In this document: piece after piece, positions 58,824 through 64,000 of the stretch
How the letters are laid out: each line of letters begins with the position of its first letter
Numbering within the stretch: position 1 is the first letter of the stretch
Source of the DNA: Eubacteriales bacterium
GTDB taxonomy: Bacteria; Bacillota; Clostridia; Oscillospirales; Oscillospiraceae
Direction: 5' to 3'
Length of the DNA: 64,000 nt
NCBI GenBank assembly: GCA_030531505.1
Contig: JAUNNH010000003.1
Coordinates: forward strand, 112,938 to 176,937
Program-made: the position numbers and the translations under genes
The notes under the pieces: generated by a model
What the model was told of the DNA's origin: nothing
What the model saw: only the letters and a program-made list of their open reading frames with translations
Database searches by the model: none

Positions 58824-60233
58824 ATGGAACGGGAGACCCTGATTCGCAACAGCATCATTTCCGATATGTCGGAGGGCGTTATGGCTGTCCGCTTCGACGG
58901 CAGGATCGAACTTGCCAACGACGCGGCGCTTGCCATCCTGGATAAGACGGAGGAAGAGCTCGTCGGCAGCTCCTTTGTCCGCGCTTTTTTTGACGGCGAG
59001 GAGAACGACGCCTTCATCCAGAGCGTGCTGGATGCGGTCTATGAGAAGGGCCGTCGGCTGGAAAGCTATGTGCCCTACCGGACGGCGACCGCCGAAAAGC
59101 AGCTGCGTATCGTCTCCTCCTGCCTGCGCGAGGGAGAGCGGATGAGCGGGGTCATCCTCGTCATCAGCGATATCACGGAGCTCTCCGAGATGCGCGACGC
59201 CGTGAAGGCGATGGAGCGGATCCAGGATCTCAACCGGCAGCTCGAGCTGCGTAACCGCGTCCTGCAGGAGACCTTCGGCCGCTATCTCTCCGATGAGGTG
59301 GTGCGCGAGATCCTGGATTCCCCGCAGGGCTGGGCCCTCGGCGGGCAGAAGCGGACCCTCTCCATCCTGATGAGCGATCTGCGCGGCTTCACGGCGCTGA
59401 GCGAGCGGATGGAGCCGCAGGATCTGATCACGATGCTCAACCATTATTTCGGCGAAATGTACGAAGAGATCGAGCGCTGTCACGGTACCCTGATCGAGTT
59501 CCTCGGAGACGGTATGCTGGTGATTTTCGGCGCGCCGACGCCGAATGAGCACCACGCCTCCGACGCCGTTGCAGCGGCGCTCGGCATGCAAAAACGCATG
59601 GAGGACGTGAACCGCTGGAACCGGGAGCACGGCTATGAGGCACTTGCCATGGGCGTCGGCATCAACACCGATTCCGTGATCCTCGGCAACATCGGCTCAC
59701 TCAAACGCACGAAGTACGGCGTGCTGGGTGCGGCGGTGAACCTCGCCGGGCGTATCGAGAGCTACACCACCGGGGGGCAGATCCTGCTCTCTCCCTCGAC
59801 CCGTGCGGCCGTGGGAGAGGAGCTCGCGATCCGTCAGGTGCTGCCCGTGCAGCCCAAGGGTGTGGACGGGCAGATCGAGCTCTTTGATGTCGTCGGGATC
59901 GGCGCGCCCTACAGCGTGTCGCTGCCGGTGCGGGAGGAGAGGCTGCAGACCCTCGCCGCGCCCGTCGCGGTCCGCTTCTCCCGCCTCGAGGGGAAGCACG
60001 CGTCCGCCGAACTGCTCGAGGGGCGCATCACGGCCCTCTCCGAGCGGGAGGCGGCGCTCGAGACCGACACGGCGCTCGGGCTCTATGAGAACCTGAAGCT
60101 CGCGGCCGGCGGCGAACTCTACGCCAAAGTCGTCGGACTCGAGGGCGGCAGCGTCCGCATCCATTTCACGGCCAAGCCCCGCGGCTTCTCCGCGTGGCTG
60201 CTGGAGGCCGGGTACACGGAGGAAACGACATGA
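58824..60233 (+). CDS. Class III nucleotide cyclase with PAS sensor domain
   Basis: 469 residues. An N-terminal PAS domain (GVMAVRFDGRIELANDAALA) is joined by a short coiled coil to the catalytic domain (SILMSDLRGFTALS onward) and a 130-residue C-terminal tail. Metal-binding Asp185 and Asp229 and the transition-state residues Asn306 and Arg310 (VNLAGR) are present. The two residues that select adenine in typical adenylate cyclases, Lys and Asp, are Glu225 and Lys297 here. Product identity (cAMP, cGMP or other) is therefore open. It overlaps the next gene by four bases. Confidence 0.9.
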   Translation: MERETLIRNSIISDMSEGVMAVRFDGRIELANDAALAILDKTEEELVGSSFVRAFFDGEENDAFIQSVLDAVYEKGRRLESYVPYRTATAEKQLRIVSSCLREGERMSGVILVISDITELSEMRDAVKAMERIQDLNRQLELRNRVLQETFGRYLSDEVVREILDSPQGWALGGQKRTLSILMSDLRGFTALSERMEPQDLITMLNHYFGEMYEEIERCHGTLIEFLGDGMLVIFGAPTPNEHHASDAVAAALGMQKRMEDVNRWNREHGYEALAMGVGINTDSVILGNIGSLKRTKYGVLGAAVNLAGRIESYTTGGQILLSPSTRAAVGEELAIRQVLPVQPKGVDGQIELFDVVGIGAPYSVSLPVREERLQTLAAPVAVRFSRLEGKHASAELLEGRITALSEREAALETDTALGLYENLKLAAGGELYAKVVGLEGGSVRIHFTAKPRGFSAWLLEAGYTEETT

Positions 60234-61027
60234 CGGGGACGGATTTGGAACTGAATGTGCTCGGTTCGCGCGGCTCGATGGCCTGCGTTGACCCGGCGCT
60301 GCGGGATTTCGGCGGGGACAGCTCCTGCTATCTGGTCCGGGCCGGGGAGGAGACGATCTTCCTTGACGCGGGCAGCGGGATGCTGCGCGCCCCGGCGCAC
60401 TATGCCAGGGCACCGCTGGTGCTGCTCAGCCATCTGCATCTGGACCACCTCATCGGCCTCGGGATGTTCCCGGGTCTCTCCGTGCCGGGGCAGGGCCTGC
60501 ACCTCTACGTGCCCTTCTGCCGGAGCGAGGAGGAGGCGGAGGAGACGATGAACCGCATCTACGCCCCGCCCTTCTGGCCGATCTGCATGTCGCAGAGCGA
60601 GTGCGGCGCCGTGGCGCTGCCCATGCCGGAGACGATCGAGGCGGGGGATGTGCGCATCGACTGCGCTGTGGGGAACCATCCGGACGGCTGTATGCATTTC
60701 CGGATCTCCCACCGGGGGAAGAGCCTCGTCTACGCCACGGACTACGAGCACGAGGAGAGCTCCTTTGAGCGCCTCGCCGCCTTCGCGCGGGACACAGACC
60801 TGCTGCTCTACGACGCGCAGTACAGCGAGGAGGAGTACCCCCGCTTTAAGGGCTTCGGTCACTCGACGCCCGAGAAGGGCCTGGAGCTGATGGCGCGCAG
60901 CGGCGCGAAGCGCCTGCTGCTGGTCCACCACGCGCCCTGGGCCACGGACGAGATGCTGTATGCGCGCGAGGCGCGGCTGCCCGCGGGCGCCTCCTACGCC
61001 CGGGAGGGGCAGGTCATCTCACTCTGA
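60230..61027 (+). CDS. MBL-fold metallohydrolase
   Basis: 265 residues, metallo-beta-lactamase fold. The metal motif is SHLHLDHLIG (HxHxDH) with later Asp in VYATDYEH and His in LLVHHAPW. It is of the RNase Z/cyclic-phosphodiesterase-like type of small MBL proteins, and its position, overlapping the cyclase gene (ATGA), makes hydrolysis of the cyclic nucleotide an attractive but untested role. The ATG at 60230 is preferred to an upstream in-frame codon because it is the coupled start. Confidence 0.85.
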   Translation: MTGTDLELNVLGSRGSMACVDPALRDFGGDSSCYLVRAGEETIFLDAGSGMLRAPAHYARAPLVLLSHLHLDHLIGLGMFPGLSVPGQGLHLYVPFCRSEEEAEETMNRIYAPPFWPICMSQSECGAVALPMPETIEAGDVRIDCAVGNHPDGCMHFRISHRGKSLVYATDYEHEESSFERLAAFARDTDLLLYDAQYSEEEYPRFKGFGHSTPEKGLELMARSGAKRLLLVHHAPWATDEMLYAREARLPAGASYAREGQVISL

Positions 61028-61042
61028 ATTCCCACAATAGAC

Positions 61043-61071
61043 TGGACATTTGTTGGACATTGCGATAGAAT
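61043..61071 (+). promoter_or_regulatory. Class 1 direct-repeat promoter, site 6
   Basis: TGGACA (61043-61048) and TGGACA (61054-61059); the nearest -10-like hexamer is TAGAAT (61066-61071), 6 bp on, where the other five sites have 8. Confidence 0.6.
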
Positions 61072-61101
61072 ATCCCGTCCGACAGGAAAGAAGGGATACC
61101 G

Positions 61102-63687
61102 TTGAAGAAGTTTCTGGGCCTCACCTTGGGCGGCCTGCAGAAAAAAACGATCACGCTGGTGCTGCTGATCCTGCTGATCGCGGTCGTCGCCGCGGGGGCG
61201 GTCTCCGCCTATCAGAACCGGATGCTCGTCGGCATCGTGGAGGACACGCGCACGACCCAGCAGCAGGCCATCTCGCAGATCTCGGACAAGACGATGACCC
61301 AGATGCTGCAGGGCTCCATGGTCTCCAACACCGCGCTGCAGGCGGCGCTCGCCGACAACGATTTTTCCGAGGTCGTGAACAACATCTATATGCTGCAGAC
61401 GATGGCGGAGGGCCTGCTCGAAAACCGGGAGAACCTCGTGCCGGTGATGCCCTCACTGCCAGACGCCGCGCTCGACGGGACCCCCTCCGCGATGGTCCTC
61501 TGCGAGGAGGGTGTGGATTATACGCAGTCGGAGGATCTCGGGATGATCGCCCACCTCGCGAGCCCGATGATCGCCATGCAGGGCAACTCCGACAAGATCG
61601 ACGGCTGCTACATCGGCCTTGCCGACGGCACCGACTTCTGCGTCGACGACAAGGCGGCCTCGAAGCTCGATGAAGACGGCAGACCCATCCCCTTCCCGGT
61701 GCGGGAGAGACCCTGGTACACCGGGGCCATCGAGGCCGACGGGCTGTTCTTCACCGGCATCATCCGGGACGCCTTCAGCGGCCGGCTCGTGGTCACCTGC
61801 TCCATCCCCGTGAAGGCCCGGGGCGAGACCGTGGGCGTCGCGGGACTCGACATTATCCTCGAAAGCGTGGACGACGTGGTGACCGCGGCCAGGAGTGAGG
61901 GCAGCTATGTTTACGTGGTCAACGACCGGGGCGAGATCATCCTCGGGCCGGAGGAGGACGACCTCTTCGGCGCGGAGATCAGCGAGGAGACGGTGGACCT
62001 GCACGCGCTCGGGAACGAGATGCTCTCGCAGTTCGTCGACACCGCGCTGGTGAGGACCACCCCCCTCACCATGACGCACATCGGTTCCCGGACCTGCTAC
62101 ATGGCGGGCGCACCGATGCCGACCATCGGCTGGGCGGTCATCACCGTGGTCGATAAGGAGATCACCGAGCAGCCGGAGCGGCTAATGCTCAGTGAATACG
62201 ACCGTATCAACCAGACGGCGAGCGCGCAGTTCCAGGAGAAGTCCCATATGATCCAGAAGACGACGCTGCTGATCCTGGCCGTCATGCTCCTCTTTGGCAT
62301 CACTGCGGCACTGCTCGCCTCGCGCCGGATCGTGCAGCCGATCGAGCGCATGACGGAGAACATCACGCGCAGCGCCCGGACGGGCGAGCTCTTCCAGATG
62401 GACGAGGGCTACCGCACGAACGACGAGATCGAGCTGCTGGCCGAGGCCTTCGACGATCTGTCAAAGAAGACCAGGATGTATATCTCCCAGATCACCCAGA
62501 TCACGGCGGAGAAGGAGCGCATCACCACCGAGCTCAGCCACGCGAGGCAGATCCAGGCGGCCATGCTCCCGCACCTCTTCCCGCCCTTCCCCGACCGGCG
62601 GGAGTTTGATCTCTACGCCAGCATGAAGCCGGCCAAGGAGGTCGGCGGCGACTTCTACGATTTCTTCCTGATCGATGAGGACCACCTCTGCCTCGAGATG
62701 GCGGACGTGTCCGGCAAGGGGATCCCGGCGGCGCTGTTCATGATGATCTGCAAGACGATCCTGCAGAGCTGCGCGATGCTGGGCCAGTCCCCGGCGGAGA
62801 TCCTCGCCCGGACCAACGAGGCGATCTGCTCCAACAACCAGGTCGACATGTTCGTGACCGTCTGGATCGGGATCCTCGAGATCTCGACCGGCAAGCTCAT
62901 CGCCGCCAACGCCGGCCACGAGTACCCCGCCGTCAAGCGCGCGGACGGGCGCTTCGAGCTCCTCAAGGACAAGCACGGCCTCGTCATCGGCGCGATGGAG
63001 GACGTGCGCTACCGGGAGTACGAGCTTCAGCTCCAGCCGGGCGACAAGCTCTTCATCTACACCGACGGCGTGCCGGAGGCCATCGATGCGGAGAACCGCG
63101 CCTTCGACCTCGGACGCATGCTCGCGGCGCTCAACCGCGACCCGGAGGCCGGGCCGGCGCAGCTGCTGCAGCAGGTGCACGACGCGATGGACGACTTCGT
63201 CTTTGACGCGGAACAATTCGACGACATCACCATGCTTGGATTCGTGTATAACGGAACGGAGGATACGGGGATGCGAAAAACGATCACCATGGACGCGCGG
63301 GTCTCGAATCTCGAAAAGGCGCTCGCCTTTGTTGACGGCGCACTTGAGGAGCTGGACTGCCCGATGAAGCAGCAGATGCAGGTCGACCTCGCCGTCGAGG
63401 AGGCCTTCGTCAACGTAGCCAACTACGCCTACGGCGACGCCGTCGGCCCTGTCACGCTCAGCGTCGAGGCCGAAAAGGAGACGGGGGAGATCACCGTCAC
63501 GCTCGCCGACGGCGGGACGCCTTTCGACCCGTTGGCGCGGGAGGACCCGGATCTCACGCTGCCCGCGGAGGAGCGGGAGATCGGCGGCCTCGGCATCCTG
63601 ATGGTGAAGAAGAACATGGATGAGGTGAGCTACGCGTTTCGCGACGAGCAGAACATCTTGACCATGCGCAAGAAAATCGGTATATAA
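61102..63687 (+). CDS. dCache-HAMP-PP2C (SpoIIE-type) phosphatase fused to an RsbW-like ATPase domain
   Basis: 861 residues, membrane sensor and partner-switch enzyme. Transmembrane helices at about 14-34 and 389-407 enclose an extracellular dCache-type sensor (YTGAIEADGLFFTGIIRDAF). HAMP follows (about 408-455), then a SpoIIE-type PP2C domain with metal Asp residues in VGGDFYDFF (from residue 514) and ADVSGKG (from 534). From residue 724 there is an RsbW/SpoIIAB-like HATPase domain (DLAVEEAFVNVANYAYGDAV). Phosphatase and kinase are thus in one chain. The likely client is the STAS protein at 43178. The TTG at 61102 has AAGGG upstream. It is a single-gene unit behind a class 1 promoter. Confidence 0.92.
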   Translation: MKKFLGLTLGGLQKKTITLVLLILLIAVVAAGAVSAYQNRMLVGIVEDTRTTQQQAISQISDKTMTQMLQGSMVSNTALQAALADNDFSEVVNNIYMLQTMAEGLLENRENLVPVMPSLPDAALDGTPSAMVLCEEGVDYTQSEDLGMIAHLASPMIAMQGNSDKIDGCYIGLADGTDFCVDDKAASKLDEDGRPIPFPVRERPWYTGAIEADGLFFTGIIRDAFSGRLVVTCSIPVKARGETVGVAGLDIILESVDDVVTAARSEGSYVYVVNDRGEIILGPEEDDLFGAEISEETVDLHALGNEMLSQFVDTALVRTTPLTMTHIGSRTCYMAGAPMPTIGWAVITVVDKEITEQPERLMLSEYDRINQTASAQFQEKSHMIQKTTLLILAVMLLFGITAALLASRRIVQPIERMTENITRSARTGELFQMDEGYRTNDEIELLAEAFDDLSKKTRMYISQITQITAEKERITTELSHARQIQAAMLPHLFPPFPDRREFDLYASMKPAKEVGGDFYDFFLIDEDHLCLEMADVSGKGIPAALFMMICKTILQSCAMLGQSPAEILARTNEAICSNNQVDMFVTVWIGILEISTGKLIAANAGHEYPAVKRADGRFELLKDKHGLVIGAMEDVRYREYELQLQPGDKLFIYTDGVPEAIDAENRAFDLGRMLAALNRDPEAGPAQLLQQVHDAMDDFVFDAEQFDDITMLGFVYNGTEDTGMRKTITMDARVSNLEKALAFVDGALEELDCPMKQQMQVDLAVEEAFVNVANYAYGDAVGPVTLSVEAEKETGEITVTLADGGTPFDPLAREDPDLTLPAEEREIGGLGILMVKKNMDEVSYAFRDEQNILTMRKKIGI

Positions 63688-63723
63688 AAGCAGCCACAGA
63701 AATCTTTTCACTTGACATGAATG

Positions 63724-63775
63724 GGAACGCATCCCTTCGCCGAAACGGACGGCGCAGGGATGCGTTCCGATTTTT
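63724..63775 (+). terminator. Terminator of the phosphatase gene and right end of the locus
   Basis: Stem GGAACGCATCCCT-CGCCG/CGGCG-AGGGATGCGTTCC with one mismatch, then GATTTTT. Confidence 0.9.
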
Positions 63776-63792
63776 ACAACACATAAAGGAAA

Positions 63793-63848
63793 AAGCCCTG
63801 AAATCCGCAGATTTCAAGGCTTGTGGAGCTGCTGGGCAGTATTCGTTT
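63793..63848 (-). other. Decayed tRNA 3' end with its terminator
   Basis: Read on the minus strand, GGCAAACGAATACTGCC (T-arm-like, mispaired) leads to CAGCAGCTCCA (acceptor 3' strand with CCA end). A hairpin, AAGCC-TTGAAATC/GATTTCAG-GGCTT, and a T tract then follow. No matching 5' acceptor, D arm or anticodon arm is found upstream. It looks like a remnant or an old integration site. Confidence 0.35.
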
Positions 63849-63851
63849 GCC

Positions 63852-63940
63852 TTTCGTTTCCCTCGCGGGGGATCGGGAAACGAAATCAAGGGCTTTCCCA
63901 GTGTGCGCACTGGGAAAGGAAGCCGCCCCCCGGCGGCTTC
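63852..63940. repeat. Three consecutive hairpins
   Basis: TTTCGTTTCCC/GGGAAACGAAA (63852-63862, 63875-63885), CTTTCCCAGTG/CACTGGGAAAG (63893-63903, 63908-63918) and GAAGCCGCC/GGCGGCTTC (63919-63927, 63932-63940). All are perfect stems; the last two abut. No gene overlaps them. Confidence 0.55.
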
Positions 63941-63966
63941 GATCATCATTCGAATCTGCCGCAGCG

Positions 63967-64000
63967 GAAGAAAAAGACAGCCACCCCAGCGGGGTGGCTG
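63967..64000 (-). terminator. Terminator of a minus-strand gene beyond the window
   Basis: Stem CAGCCACCCC/GGGGTGGCTG with an AGC loop (63978-64000). On the minus strand it is followed by TCTTTTTCTTCC. Confidence 0.7.

Noticed and set aside
34944-61071. TGGACA and TGTGAC repeats as CRISPR or mobile-element repeats
   Set aside because: They are 17-bp paired units scattered upstream of genes at fixed distances to -10 hexamers, with no spacers of constant length, no cas genes and no transposase.

Overview
The window is GC-rich, densely coded DNA from a Gram-positive, spore-forming anaerobe, most likely a gut Clostridia member of the Oscillospiraceae type. Supporting signs are a YpeB spore-germination protein, strong AGGAGG-type ribosome sites, sigma-A promoters of the TTGACA-17-TATAAT form, a TRAP transporter, a Tat-exported fumarate-reductase-like flavoprotein, and Firmicutes-style LacI, ROK and GntR sugar regulators. 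The assignment rests on gene content alone. Because the DNA is GC-rich, long antisense open frames are common; they were treated as shadows.

Bases 1-34800 are ordinary metabolic chromosome. In order they hold: the end of an MsmK/UgpC-type sugar ABC ATPase; pyrR and a uracil permease; a DUF4349 lipoprotein and a PpiC-type foldase; a Tat flavoprotein divergent from a LysR regulator; a DUF378 protein, a glycerophosphodiesterase, an MFS transporter, YpeB and a serine hydrolase; a divergent sugar locus (split transketolase, RpiB-like isomerase and ROK regulator on the minus strand; FucI/AraA-like isomerase, Nif11-like protein and YhcH on the plus strand); a LacI-controlled sugar ABC importer with 4-alpha-glucanotransferase; a Gfo/Idh/MocA dehydrogenase with a TRAP transporter and a FadR-type regulator; and a UvrA-like ATPase.

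Bases 34900-63700 form one coherent accessory system. Its core is an NHLP/NHLM-type export machine: a C39 peptidase-ABC transporter, a second ABC subunit and a very short HlyD-like protein. Around it are seven genes for small proteins with double-glycine leaders. After cleavage these would be not bacteriocin-like but cell-wall-binding modules: four LysM proteins, one two-repeat Cpl-7 protein and two related beta-rich domains. Wall enzymes (a YkuD L,D-transpeptidase and a VanX-type dipeptidase), lipoproteins and a repeat-rich secreted protein are interleaved.

Control genes of the same locus include a LytS-like kinase, three response regulators with the same SARP/OmpR-like output domain, a STAS protein, a PP2C phosphatase fused to an RsbW-like ATPase domain, a class III nucleotide cyclase and two free-standing cyclic-nucleotide-binding proteins. 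Two promoter classes recur. Class 1 has six copies of TGGACA-N5-TGGACR, five of them 8 bp before a -10-like hexamer. Class 2 has seven copies of TGTGAC-N5-TGTGAY, all 11 bp before a -10-like hexamer. The 11-bp direct-repeat geometry is that of SARP/OmpR-type activators and ties the transcription units into one or two regulons. This is the strongest candidate for an undescribed system in the window.

The last 310 bases hold a terminator, a decayed tRNA 3' end and four further hairpins.
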